A DNA stretch of 64,000 nucleotides from Bromus sterilis (taxonomy: Eukaryota; Streptophyta; Magnoliopsida; Poales; Poaceae). This document shows, in pieces, positions 33,554-46,600 of this stretch (position 1 is its first letter; each line of letters begins with the position of its first letter). The notes under the pieces were generated by a model. It searched no databases. It was not told the origin of the DNA and worked only from the letters and a program-made list of their open reading frames with translations. The position numbers were made by a program, and so were the translations under genes. The DNA lies in the NCBI GenBank assembly GCA_950022295.1, contig OX465596.1, forward strand, positions 127,080,501 to 127,144,500, read 5' to 3'.

Positions 33554-34727
33554 TGATACGTCCCAAACGTATCGATAATTTCTTCTTGCTAAATGCATGT
33601 TTTGTGTGATATTGCTATAATCTAAATACACTTTCATGCACGTTTGATCATATTTGGACTAACCTATTAACTCAGTGCACCCCAGTGCCAGTTTCTTTTT
33701 TCTGTTGTTTTTATATTTCAGTTTTCCCCCATATTAAAAGTGCTCAAAAAAATCGGGAAAAATCAGATAAAAAATCAGCATGAATGAACCTTCCGGAGTC
33801 CCGAAGGGGGGCCAGGTGGGACCCACCAGGGCCACAGGAGCCTAGGTGGCGCGGCCAGGGGCCTGGCCGCGCCAGGGGGGCGCCTGGACCCCTGGTGCCC
33901 CCCCTGGCTGCCCCCCTTCGCCTCTTAATTCTCCTGCACGGGAAACTTCCGAGGACAGAACCCTTTTTCACGATCTCGCCTCTGTTCCACCCTGCCGGAG
34001 GGAGGATCGACCTCCGGGAGCTTCCCCTCCAACATGGACGCTTCCCGGATGTGCCATGAGTAGTTTCCTTTGGACCATGGGTCCGTGATCAGTAGCTATG
34101 TGATGTTCTCCTCCCCTCTTTGTTCTTCATGGTTTAGACCTCGTGAGCTGCCCTACATGATCGAGGCACGTATGTAATCTTTCTTCTTTTTCTATGCTGA
34201 GTTTGATGGGATCTGATGGATTATGAGATTATGTTCATACCGTGATAGAGTAATATATTTGGTTTGATCTCTTATATTTTTGTTCCTAAGTACTTGCATG
34301 TTCTCCGTTGTTGTTTATTACTTTAGCCAAGTTGTAGGTAGTGACTCCAAGAGGGAACGTTATGCTCTATTGTGGGTACATGCCCCCTGATGACACGCTT
34401 GAGTGACAGAAACATGAGTCTAGGGGATGTGTTGTGCCCACAATGGGGAAAACAATGGTGCTTGTAACCGCGGTTGCAAGGATTGTTTACTTTACACAAA
34501 GTTATTTTTAATGCAGTTGTCAGTTGCTTTGGTTTTACACTTTGGGTGGGGCTCGCAACTTAATACCAGCGAGATGTTCTGGATAGATATCTCAAGGTGG
34601 ATGATTAGTAGTAGATGCAGATGGATGGCGGTCTACCTATTATGGCAAACTGCCCATGCTTATGAGCCTCTTCCTTTGCTTTGTAGCATAGTTAGCATTG
34701 CAGTGAGTTTATAATCATGTCAATTGC
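33554..34727 (+). repeat. E1 5' LTR, first part
   Basis: 1,174 bases from TGATACGTCCC to GTCAATTGC, where E2 is inserted. The last five bases (attgc, 34,723-34,727) are E2's target duplication. Confidence 0.88.
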
Positions 34728-36342
34728 TGATTGCGTGGAAGTGATAATGGATTCTCGCCCTTCGTTGGTTACCCCAAGTGGAAGGATAGCAGTAAATTTC
34801 CCCTATGTAGACTCCGACAATGATAAGTAGGTGGTTCGGTAAATGATGCGTCGTCTGAAAAGAACCACTTGTTTCTCCTGGACCTTCACACGACACAATT
34901 TTTTTTGCTCCCAACGAAGATCAGAGAGGTTGTCAATCTCTCTGATCTTGTTGTTTACAAAGGATCAAAAACAAGGGATAATGATAATGTTAGCAACTGA
35001 AAGTAAAAGCTAAAAAATAAATGAGCGTGTAATTAATGATGAGAATATGGACCGGGGTCCCGTGATGTTCACAAGTGATGTCTCTCTCCAAAAAGACGAT
35101 AAAACATCTATGCGAGGTAAACAAATTACAGACGGGAAATTGACAGGATTATAAATGCACCGCAATGCTAACTATGCTACAAAAGAAAGGAAGAGGCTCA
35201 AAAGCATGGGCAGTACGCCAAAATAAGTAGACCGAAATCCATCTGTATCTACTACTAATCATCCACCTTGAGATATCTATCCAGAACATTTCGCTGGTAT
35301 TAAGTGCAAGCCCCACCCAAAGTGTAAACCCAAAGCAACAGACAAGTGCATTAGAAAGAATTTTTCTTAAATAAACAATCCATGCAACCGCGGTTACAAG
35401 CACCGTTGTTTTCCCCCTTGTGGCCACATCACATCACCTAGACTCATGTTTCTGTCACTCAAGCGTGTTATCAGGGGGCATGTACCCACAATCGAGCATA
35501 ACGTTCCCTCTTGGAGTTGCTACCTACCACTTGGCCAAAGCAATAAACAGCAACGGAGAACATGCAAGAATTACTTCAGAACAAAAAAAATAAGAACCAA
35601 TTAAATTATTATATCACAATCTGAACATAATCTCATAATCCATTAGATCACATCAAACTCAGCATAACAAAAGCAGAAAGATTACATATGTGCCTCGATC
35701 ATGTAGGGCAGCTCACGAGGTATAAACCATGAAGAACAATGAGGGGAGGAGAACATCAAATAGCTACCGATCACGGACCCATGGTCCAAACGAAACTACT
35801 CACGACACATCCGGGAAGCGTCCATGGTGGAGCAGAAGCTCGTGGAGGTCGATCCTCCCTCCAACAGGGTTCCGAGAAGGGTCCTGACGGTGCTCCCAAT
35901 CTTGGAAGCGTGGCGGCGGCGGAATAGAGGCGAGATCGCAAAAAAGGGTTCTGGGTTCGGAGGTTTCCCGTGACGGAGATTAAATAGGCGAAGGGGGGCA
36001 GCCAGGGGGGCACCAGGAGTCTAGGCGCCCCCCCTGGCGCGGCCAGGCACGTGGCCCCCTAGGCACCTAGTGGTAGCCCCCTGGCCCTCCTTAGGAGCTC
36101 TAGAAGCTTCCGGTATGCTGATTTTTTATCTAATTTTTTCCCGATTTTTGGAGCACTTTTTATATGGCGGAAAACTGAAATAGAAAAATAGCAGAAAACA
36201 GAAACTGGCACTTGGGTGCACTGAGTTAATAGGTTAGTCCAAATATGGTCAAAAGTGTATGAAAGTGTATCTAGATCATAGCAATATCACACAAAACATG
36301 CATGGAGCGAGCAAAAATTATCGATAAGTTTGGGACGTATCA
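34728..36342 (-). repeat. E2 3' LTR
   Basis: It reads TGATACGTCCCAAACTTATC from 36,342 leftwards. A TATA-like CTATTTAATC is at about 35,973-35,990 on the minus strand. Confidence 0.9.
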
Positions 36343-36368
36343 ACATCCCCAAGCTTAATTCCTGCTCG
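36343..36368 (-). other. E2 polypurine tract
   Basis: The minus strand reads AGGAATTAAGCTTGGGGATG just before the 3' LTR, the usual plus-strand priming site of this Triticeae group. Confidence 0.8.
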
Positions 36369-37113
36369 TCCTCGAGTAGGTAAATGATAACAAGCATAAT
36401 TTCTATGTTGACATGCTAGCAACCATATATGAACTTTGAAAAGTAAAGCAATCAAGGTATGTGATTCAATTCAAGTCGTAAGATGCAAGAGTCTATATTA
36501 GCATTGAAAAAAGCAACGAAAGAACATTAGGTGCAAGAGCTCTCGCTAGGTACACGTCAATTTGATCCACTCCCTTTCGATATTTTGAACACTCATGCAA
36601 TGGATGAGCGTAAGCACGAGAGTTGACACTTTGGATGGCAAAGAGAGAAATATGGTGGAGGAGGAAGACAAAAAGGGTGAGAAGGGCTCAAATCAATGAG
36701 GAAAATCATAGGTGAGAAGGCCAAATGATAGATATGATGTGAGGAGTAGGGATTGCCATGCAACGGATGCACATATGAGTTGAAAATCTCTCCAATGGAA
36801 CTAGTGGGGGTGCATCTAACTTGGTCGCTCATGAAGACCTAGAGCTCTTTTGAGGAGTCTCATCCTTGGAATATGCAAGCCAAGTTCTATAGTGTGAAGG
36901 ATAAGAGGGAGTACTAGTGTGGATCTTTCAAAAGGATAACAGTGTTGCCCCTTTCTCTCTTTTTATTTTATTTTTATCTTTTTTCTATTTTTTTGGTGGC
37001 CTCAATGACTCTTTCTATTTAACTCTCATTTGTCCCCTTTGGGATCTTTTATTTTGTCCACTTTGGGATCTTTTCCTCACTTAAGGGCAACACTTCTAAT
37101 TTACAAGAGGGTA
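36369..37113 (-). other. E2 non-coding 3' interior, first part
   Basis: No frame is supported. The sequence matches, in reverse, the E1 interior near 55,440-55,526. The TSD gggta of the next insertion ends it (37,109-37,113). Confidence 0.7.
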
Positions 37114-40100
37114 TGTCGGAACCCTCTGTTAGGTAATGTGCTAGGGTTAGCCAGTACTCTTGCATCATGTTAAATTTTTAAAAGAAATCTGTGAAATCAA
37201 AATCAAAAGCAAAATGGGAGAAGGAACCCCCCCCATATGAATTAATTCAAAAGGCCAGATAAAAATCTTCTCCAAAAATTCATGTTAGATTTTTGAAAAG
37301 TCTTATAAATGAGTGTGATCACATATCAAGTGATGTGGGACCCATCCCATGCTCATAGATTTTTCAAATATTCAAACAGTGCCTTGGAATTAATCAAATA
37401 ACCCTATTTGAGTTAAGATTCAAATTATGTGAATTTTAAAAATGTTGAAACTTTATAAGTGGCTAGTCTATATTATTATGAGGCCCTATAAATTTTTTCA
37501 GAATTTAATAAAATGCCTAGCTATTTAATTTAGCTCAGCAAAACAAATGTCAGAAAAGAAAAACAGAAAAGGAAGAAGAAGTTACCTGGCGCCTAGGCGA
37601 GGCCCACCTACCTTGGCCCAGCTAGGCCCAGCCGCCACCCGGGCTGTCGTCTTCCTCAGGAAGCCAGGCAGCTGCGTGCCCGGCATGCCACGGCCGCCAC
37701 GCCACCTGCTTGCCTGGCGCCTCCCCGGCCTCCTTGGCGCATGTGGACACGTCCTGGAGACGCCCACGTCCACTCCCCTCCCTCCAGAACCACCTCCCCC
37801 TCCTCTCTCGCCCGTTCCGCCGACGTCCGTGAAGCTCGCCGGAGCACCGTCAAGCCCCCGCGTAGCCAACGACGCCGAGAAGCCCCCGAATCCTGTCCTT
37901 CGTCTTCACCGCAGTTGACTTCGTCTTTGAGCGGAATATGGGGAGCTGAAGCCCCCTGGAGCTGCCGAATCGCGTCGTCGTCTTCATCTATGGCCGCCGC
38001 GCAACTTCGTCGATTACATCGCCGTCGAGCCACCTCAGCCCTCGCCACCACCTCTGTTGAGTTCCTGGTGAGCTGACGGTCAAAACCCCTAACCTCTCCC
38101 CCTTGATTTCTTCCTCTGTCACCGATTGCCATGGTCGCCGGAGTACCGAGCCACCACGGTCGTCGTCGGCGAGCATCTGCTAGGCAATCATCCTCGCCGT
38201 CTTGTCCATCACCTCCGCCGTGAACTGCTGCTTCGAACACGCTCAGCGGTGGCTCAAATGGTGCTCTGCAGCGAGATCCACCCCGAGCCCGTGCCACGGC
38301 CGCCGGGGAAGGTCGTCGCCAGCGTCGCTCCGGTGGCCTCCTTGGTCACCTGGACCCTCCCCGAGACGCGCGGCTCCACGAGCTTGCGTTTGGTGCCTCC
38401 AGCGCTTCAAACGGACCACGGCAGCCTCCTCCCGTGCAGCGCCGCCGTGGGTTGGCCGCCGGCGTTTAGCCGCCGGTGGGTTAGCCACTAATCCGCCTCC
38501 TAAACCCACCCTGGGCCACTGACCAGTGGGCCCAGTGGCTTAATTAAGCCACTGGATTAAATTAACCAGCCGGGTTAATTAGCCAGTGACACTGACACCC
38601 CTGGCCCACCTGTCAGCCCCCTGGTGACGCGAGCAGTGCATCATGCTGATGCAATAAAAGGAATAAAGGAATTTCCAAATAATAAAAGAAATAAAAATAT
38701 TTCAGAAAAATCCAAAAAATACCCCAAACTTTGGAAATTCATAGAAAATTCATATAAACTCCAAATTGGACAAATAATATATGAAAAATGATCAGGAGAA
38801 AATAAGCTATCCAAAAACCAACTTTCAACTATGTTTGAGTTGATTTTAAAATGGGACCAGTAGCATATGTCGTTTGAATTATTTGGAATTTATTCAAATT
38901 CAATTCAAATGCTTTTGCAACTTGGACCATGGAATTATGTTACATTTCAACCACACTTCAGAGGCATATCATACACATTTCCAAAAGGTTCAAAATGATC
39001 AAACAATGTCACATGTAACTTGGTCAAGTTTGAATTCAAATTGGAGTTTGAATTTGCAATTCAATTTGCAATATACTCCATTTAAATGGAATTGCTTCAC
39101 ACATCAAAGCATATACATCAAATTTCAACCTTCCATCATGTGATTGTGCATTGTATTTACTTTTGCTACCTTCTTGTTGTTTGTCGAGTAGAGGTGGAAC
39201 CGGAGCAGGAGGCTGCCCCCTTCGTTGAAGACCCTGAACCCGAACCTCGTCAGCAAGGCAAGCAAACCCCCATTGATCATGTCGATAAAATCCCACTTCC
39301 CTCTCATGTCTCGCTTATGCATTGTATAGGATGATTACCATGCTACGTTTCTACCGCATAGATGAACCCATTCCTTTGCATGACCTATCATTTGTCACAG
39401 TAGTAGGCAAAACCACAATCCTAGCAAATGTAGGAGTTGATTGATATCATGTGGCCCCTGCAAATGTTATCGCTTATTGCATGCTTAGTATGATACCATG
39501 TTGATACTGTTATGTGAGTCGGGATGGTAGTGATCATGTTGATGATGGTAGAAAAGTGTTGGTGAATCGACCCTAATACAAGGTGAACGATGAGAGGCTG
39601 TGTAGGAGTACACGGTGGGTTGTCTCGTTGAACACCACCCTAAGTCCGAGTTCTTGTGTGGTGATCCAAGATGAAGATTACAACCACACATTGGGCCCAC
39701 TGACCCCTCTCAGCTTACTAACTCATCCCTTTCGATGTCCAGATGTCGCAATAGTTTGGAGTTCTGGTAGGTCTGTGGCCTGGATGCTAAGTGAGAGAAC
39801 GGCTCATCCGAGACCGTCTTATGCACCACGCACACATCACTTGGGTCCACTTCGGTAAACCGGCCGGGTTAACGATAGTGGTAACCAACCCAAGTAGGCG
39901 GCTTTCTCGGACGAGATCGGCTATGAGGTAACAGTTGTTGTGAGTATCGTCGTTCGCACCCCTTGAATGGTGTCGAGATCAAAGGCGGTAACTGATGATC
40001 ATGTGTGTGTAGCGGTACACCCCTGCAGGGTTAACAAAACTATTCGAATAGCCGCGTCCGCGGTTATGGACTGCTTGGAAAGCTTAGCTTGATTATTAGA

Positions 40101-41060
40101 CAACTTGAATTGGATACTTCTAAAACACACCAAGATAAGTGTGAGTGTTATGGCGTGCTTTCTCGTGGGGAAGTCGAGAAAGGCACCATAGTGGTGTAAT
40201 TGGTTGGAGAAAGTAGTGGACTCGTGTACGCTTCTTACCTCAAGTCTGGTATTCATAGTTCAGGATTAGCCAAGTCAAAGCTGGCACTTATGCAAGTGAA
40301 ACCCCACCTCCCTTTACCTTGATACATGTGCATGAGTAGTATAGCTCCTATGTAAGTTTTGCTGAGTACGACTTTGTACTCACGTTTGCTTAATCTATGT
40401 TTAAATAAGGCTTCTTAATCCATTTGTTAAACTTGTCTGTACTCAGACATAATTTGCTTCCGCTTGTTTTGTAATGTTGGATCACATGTTTGTGATCTCT
40501 GTGTGCACTCTATAAGAGTTATCAATAAAAATGTATACTTTGTAGAGAATTGCAATGATACCTACTGTTCATACAAGGCATGTATGTTTATAACATGCAT
40601 GTCTTTGTATGGGTTTTCGAGACCTTAGTTGTGATCTGGCTGGCGGTCTTTCATACACCAAGTGGCCCTTAGATGTGCGCAGCTTGGGGCATCGCGATGC
40701 GATTGTTCGAGACTCCGTCTCGTGCACACTTTGTGGTATGATCGAGCCCGCCCTAGACCCCGACTAAGTGATCAGGCTGGAGTAAGTCTATGTAAGAGTT
40801 ATGAGATAGTCAATAGTATGGTTGAGGCGACTTGTCTTTGAATATGGGAGTTCATCACCCATATCATTAGACTTGTGTGCGGACGATGAGGACCCATCTC
40901 AGTTGATCATCCGGCCTGGATGGGATACCCCTCACGTACGATGCTTTCCGAGAACGTTCTGTGCTTGGCCTTCTCTGCTTAGACAAGTGGGTACGGTTCT
41001 CGGCTCTCCATATGACTATGTCTTAGTTGGACTTGCATACGCTAACCCCGGGTCGCGACA
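37114..41060 (+). mobile_element. Solo long LTR S1, TSD gggta
   Basis: It runs from TGTCGGAACCC to CGGGTCGCGACA, with gggta at 37,109-37,113 and 41,061-41,065. At 3,947 bp it has the same plan as the other long LTRs here: a GC-rich block (37,570-38,530), an AT-rich middle, an exon-like acidic segment (39,193-39,258), the phrase ACACCCCTGCAGGG with GCCGCGTCCGCGG (40,018-40,060) and GTACTCAGACATAATTTGCT near the 3' end. No interior or second LTR is present. The open frames in the GC-rich block are not conserved between copies and are not called. Confidence 0.9.
39193..39258 (+). other. Exon-like acidic segment inside solo LTR S1
   Basis: Between a pyrimidine-rich acceptor ending GAGTAG and a GC-type donor (G|GCAAGC), 66 bases read VEPEQEAAPFVEDPEPEPRQ. 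It is the counterpart of 28,910-28,990. Confidence 0.38.
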
Positions 41061-41065
41061 GGGTA

Positions 41066-42917
41066 TAGAAGATCTTTCACACTTTATAAGGTACTCAAAT
41101 CATAAAAAAGATGTAGCTATCATGATGTATGCAATTTATGCCTCTGCCAGTGTAGCAGGAACATGTATGACATGAAGATCAAGTCATGAAGTGGTGGATG
41201 TTGCATGGCAATATATCTCGGAAAGGCTATGGAAATGCCTTGGTAGGTAGGTATGGTGGCTGTTTTGAGGAAGGATATAAGGAGGTTTATGATGACAGAG
41301 TGTATCCTGCCAAGGGTTTGGATGTACCGGCGAAGGTGGACGCCAAATCTTGGAGTGAGAAGAAGGCAATGCATGGCACATGAGAGAGTAGCAAATATGA
41401 GGAGGTGGAAGTGTCAACTTTCAATACTTACATTAGTCTGAAGAACTCATGCACTTATTATCGGTAACTCTCAAAACAATTAGGAGGTTCACAAAGAGAA
41501 AAGTACCCCGAGGAGGAGTGTATAGGGGTTTGGTTATCCTTGCGCATCCTCGACTCATGGTACGTGAGTGTACTCTAATATTCGATCCCTCCATGGATTA
41601 GAGATCCATCTAGTAGCTAGAGTTCTCAACTAGTTTTGTAGGTTTTTGAAAATAAACACGGATTGCCCAAAATACGACACCTATCGCTAATAGGCTAGAG
41701 CTCTTGACACCAAAAGTTCAAACATTACTCACATTAATACCTCAAAACTATTGCAAGTTACTACTAAAATTAAATAGCAACCTCAATTACCTACTTTCAA
41801 GACAAGACACAACTCAGTGCAACAACCAACTCTCTTAACAAGATAAACATGAAAACTAAAGAGAGTTAGAGCAACAAACTACACAAAAGCTAAGGCTCTT
41901 GCTAAAGAAAACTAAAACTAAAACTAAACATGGCAGTAGCTACGAAAAAATAAAGAACACACAACAGCAAAAAGATAAGCATGAAAAATCCTATGACGTG
42001 TTCTAGATTGGAGTGGAGCGTGTTTCTCTCCCACACAAAGTAATACGGGGTCTAACTTGTTATGAACAACAAGCAAAGCTAAAGAAAACTAAAAATAAAA
42101 CCTAAGAGCGAGACGCTCCAAGCATAGCACATAATGCATGAAGTGATAAAAATATAGTGAGACGAAGGACGAACTGATGATTGTTGATGGAGAAAGGGAT
42201 GCACGGGGGAATCGCCAAGCTTAGAAGCTTGAGTCTCCTTGAATATTTATTGGGGATGCATGGGGCATCCCCAAGCTTGAGCTCTTGACACTCCTAGATC
42301 TTCTTTCATCATCTTCCATCGCACACTTCAAAACTCCCTTCATACATAACTCATCATAAGCTGATTAGAGAGGTTAGTACCCTTAATAAAATAATTTTTC
42401 TCCACTGGATATAAAGATATTCTGGAAGATCTACTGTTTCTCAAGATTTCCAAAAGGTTTTTGCAAAGAAAAAGCAAGCTTAAGGTTTGCAAAAGTAAGG
42501 AGAGACAAAATGTGGCAGAATCTGTGAAAAACAGAACAGCAGGTATTAAAGAATTTTTTAGAGGTACTTATGGAACTCAAATCAAAAAACTCAGAACTTA
42601 CGAAAGTTCCGCGATTGTATAGAGCACGCTGTGTAATAAATTCAGCTCAAAAAGATGAACTAGTTATTTGATCCGATTTTTCCCGTCACGAAGACAGAAT
42701 CTGTTTTCTAGACAGCATGTCACAACTTTCGCTTCCCTTGTCGTACGAGGCTATAACTTGGCACAATGCTCTAAAATAAAGATACAATGGTGTTTCTACG
42801 GTATTAAAAATCATCAAGACCACTAAAAACAGAAGTAAAAACATCTTGGGTTGCCTCCCAACAAGCGCTTTCTTATACGCCTTTAAGCTAGGCATAAGGC
42901 AAAAGAAGAATCAAGTT
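41066..42917 (-). other. E2 non-coding 3' interior, second part
   Basis: It is the reverse-oriented match of E1 53,570-55,440. It has repeated CTTGGGGATGC phrases (42,190-42,290) that copy the polypurine end. All frames are short and not conserved. Confidence 0.65.
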
Positions 42918-43647
42918 TTAAAGAGAAAGAGAATAGCTAGCCCGTGTAACGGACTCAAAAGGTAACTTGATTTTCTTTCTAGGGAAGTGTTCCATCCCCT
43001 TTTTGAGAGGGAACTGAAATTTTATATTCCCCTCTTTCATGTCAATGATAGCACCAACGGTGCGGAGAAAAGGGTGTCCCAAAATAATTGGACATAAAGG
43101 TTCACACTCTATATCCATAATAATAAAATCAACGGGAACATAGTTGTCATTGACAATGATAAGAACATCGTCGATCTTCCCCAAAGGTTTCTTTACGGAA
43201 GAATCGACAAGACGAACACCAAAAGAACAAGAATCAAAAGATTTCAATTCAAACATATCATACATTCTTTTTGTCATGACGGAGGTACTAGCTCCAACCT
43301 CACATAAAGCATAGCAAGAGAAGTTATTTAATTTAATTTTTATCATAGGGTCCCAACCATCATCTAGCTTCCTAGGTATGGAGGATTCTATCTAAGCTTC
43401 TCCTCCCTAGCTTTGATGAGAGCATTTGTGATATGCTCCGTGAAGGAAAGATTAAGTGTGCTAGTGTGGGGTCTCTAGACATTTTGTGTAGTAAGCTAAT
43501 AACTTCTGAGAGGGTGCAACTTTCAAAATCAATATCACTACTATCAAAGTTTGTAGTAGTGTCATCTAGGCCAACTTGTTTGAAACCCTGTATGTTCATA
43601 GGAGTTTCTTCTTCTACGGTTGAGGTATTAGCATCACCATTGATAGG
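42918..43647 (-). pseudogene. E2 retropepsin-like protease domain and gag-pro linker, broken
   Basis: The minus-strand frame 43,346-42,918 reads a retroviral-type aspartic protease domain: ALCEVGASTSVMTKRMYDMF (active-site loop), VDFIIMDIE and CPIILGHPFLRT (the conserved ILGRPFL motif). The catalytic position is Glu here where E1 has Asp (CDVGAST), so it should be inactive. Upstream (43,599-43,372) lies the linker starting MNIQGFKQVGLDD; a frame break near 43,372-43,346 separates them. It belongs with the gag at 47,785-49,085; solo LTR S2 is inserted between. It would process the Gag polyprotein. Confidence 0.82.
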
Positions 43648-46600
43648 TGTAACAGCCCATATTTCACAATAATTAAAAATTTTGTTTTCGGTGTAAATTG
43701 TTTGATTGTCTGATTTGTTTGCGGTGTTTGCATCCCCGATTTATCGATCGGCGATAATTTTTCCCCCTCTTATCTAGTATCGGACGGAGACTGACCTTTG
43801 CGACACCGGGTTTCACCCGATCACCGTCGCGAAAACCGCACAAGAGCACCCGCAGCCAACGGAACGAAAACCCCGTTTAATAATTAAACGGGTTATTTTT
43901 ATAGCGCGCCGGAAACTGTTCTCTGAACGGTTCCAACGCGAGGTGAACGCCGCCGGCTCAACGCGCTGGTCACGCAGTTCGAAGTTTTACCCGAATCGGA
44001 GGTACTGCGGACCCCCGGCGGTCAGAAACGTAAACACCGCGCGCGCGAGAGAAAAACCGGGGATGTTTTTGCAAACTGCCAGCCACCTGGGCTATATAAA
44101 GACCACCAAACTCCCACCTCTTTCTAGGTTTTCCCTACCACAAAATTGCAGCCACCCCCTCCACTTTTCCCCAAAAACACCCCCATTTTTCGTCCTTTTG
44201 CTAGCCATCAGATCTGGACCGTCAGATCGCCCGATCTGATGGCCAGGAAGTCGTCTCCACCAACCTCCTCCCATCTCCATCCAGGCAGCCGCCCATGGAG
44301 CCACGCCGCCGCCTCCACTCCGGCCAGGGAGCCGCCCGCCGCTGGCGACTCCTTCCCCTCCTCCCGCGCCGTTCTCTCCCTCTCCTCCTCCCTCTTCTCA
44401 CCGTCCGCCTCTCCTCTGCAGGGACCGGGCCACCGTCACCATTGGAGCCGCCGCCGAGCTCGAGCTGTCCGCCCAATGCGCTCGTCGTCGCGCCACATGG
44501 AAGCCGCCGCCCCGGATCCGGGCGGATCCGTGTCGACCCCACCGCGAACGCCGCTCCGAGCTCCGCCGCCTCCCCTCGCCGGTCAGCGCCCGTCGAAGGC
44601 CGCTGCCCGCTCGATCCAGCGAGGGCGCAGCCACGGGGGCTCGCTCTCTCGCCGTCACAAGGTGGGCCGCTCCAGCCAGCACCAGAGGCCCAGCGGCCTC
44701 CCCAGCCCGCCTCGCCAGCCAGGCCGCTAGCCGCCTCCAGTGGGCCGAGCCAACTAGGGCGAGGCCCCTTTTTTTCCCTTGTCTATTTTTCTTTTCTTTT
44801 TATCTATTTTTGCTAAGTCTGTTAATTACTGCTGCTGGTACTGTTTTGCAACGTAATTTCCCGTTGACTCGTAGCTCCAAATGAAGTGATTCTTTTTTTG
44901 TTTGGTTGTGCTTTGTGTGCTCTAGAGTTCATCTTTAGGAATTTATTTATTTGGGGTCATATTGATGGTACAAATCTGTGTTGAAGCGGGCATCAGACTG
45001 TTAACTACTGTAAAATTCTGTCAAGTGCTGCTGATATTATTTTGTTGCAACTTTGATTGATGATTGTGACACATCCATGAGGCCTATTGCATTGATTCTT
45101 TTTCCTATGTGTTAAGCATAATGTGTACTTCATTCCCATGCTTTAACTTGTCATGTATGGGTGCTTTAGATATATTAAATCTTGCTCCAAAGTGGTGAAC
45201 CTGATGTTAATGTGCTGCTGTGCTGAAAACTGTTAATTTGTTGCAACTTTGGGTGACGGTTGCGTCGCAACCGTTTATCGGAATTGAGTGATTCCAATTG
45301 CATATTGTTAATCATCATGTGTAATTAAATTATATGTATTGAATTGTCATGATATTCTTTCTGGTCGTATAGTTATTGAGCTCCAAAGTTGCTATCCCGC
45401 TGTTTTTTACAGCCACCTCTGTTTTTCTCTAGAGTGTAACGTTCCGATGCCATGTTGCATGCTTGATATCTTTTGATCTATGATGCCTATATGTATGATT
45501 CTTTTTCCCATGCCTTCCATGTCATGTCTACTTTAGTTCCATATCATTTGTGAGCATATTTGCATTGATTATCCTGTTTATGCATTGCTCTAAAGTGTGC
45601 TTCCTGATGTTGGCAGATTGTGCCCGTAACTTGTTTTGCTTGTATCTTTTTAACCGTAACTCTGTTTGGAGTGTTCTTTATATGTAACTTGATTAGTTTT
45701 TCATGTACTTTGTGTTTATGCTATTGTTTGCTGCTGTTAACCAAACTAAAATATGGTTTAGGACAGAACAGTACCAAATCCTTTAATTGTCGTGGGGTAC
45801 TTAGTGGAATGCCATGTTTAGGTTGTGCCTCGCTTAAATTGACTAGCATATATAGTTTCCTTTATGCTTCACATCTTTCCATGTTTGTGTGCTGTGCCAT
45901 GCTTGCTTGACTTGCCATGTTAACAGCCTTTGTTGATCACCTGTAGCTAAAAAACTTGAACCCTTGCTTGAGTACTCCACTTAACCTGCTAGTGACCGCT
46001 CTCGACGTTAGGTCCGTATCGCGTTGCCGTGCCTTGTGTTGCCTCTTTGATCTTGTATTGATCCAGGGTAATAGTGGTGCACCGTTGATTGCTTTGCAGT
46101 GTTTCCTTCTTGTGTGCTTCCGCGGGTACCTCTCGGAGCCGATGCAAGCTTGCGATCAACTACCCCTTCGGAACCCGACTTATCAACAGGCAAGGACTAT
46201 ACATTACTTATGATCCATTCTATTTCAACCAGCGGTTTGCATGTTAGTCTAGGTTAGGTTCGATGCTTGATCCTACCACATGTTTACGGCCTCTTTCAAA
46301 CCGATATAGCAATGTCCCTCCCCAGCAAACCTTGTACTGCTATGTTACTATTGCTCGTTGCTCAGCCCCTGCTTAGTATGCATGCTTAGGATGCTACGAT
46401 GTTACCCTGTTACTCCTTGGTTTGGGCTATCACATTATTATATTGTTGTTGATGATATGATTATTATAATGTGGACTATATTCGACGAAGGATGGAAGGT
46501 CTAGGCTATCCCGCCCCGACGCTTTGTTCCATTCGACTTACCTAGGATCCGAGTTTCGGGTATTGGTTTTAAGACTGAGCGTGCCTAACCGCGTGTGGGA

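Noticed and set aside
31992..34727. Two adjacent same-direction Athila-type LTRs read as one element with no interior
   Set aside because: The first copy lacks its first three and last about 90 bases, and the second is the 5' LTR of E1. Nested insertion explains both edges.
37547..38522. Several overlapping long open frames in a GC-rich block
   Set aside because: They lie in the GC-rich part of solo LTR S1, overlap on both strands, show simple Arg/Pro/Ala-rich composition and no domain. GC content explains them.
44146..44816. Open frames of up to 194 codons that might be a host gene
   Set aside because: They are in the leader of long LTR S2. The matching region of S3 (56,120-56,708) does not keep the frames, so they are not conserved proteins.
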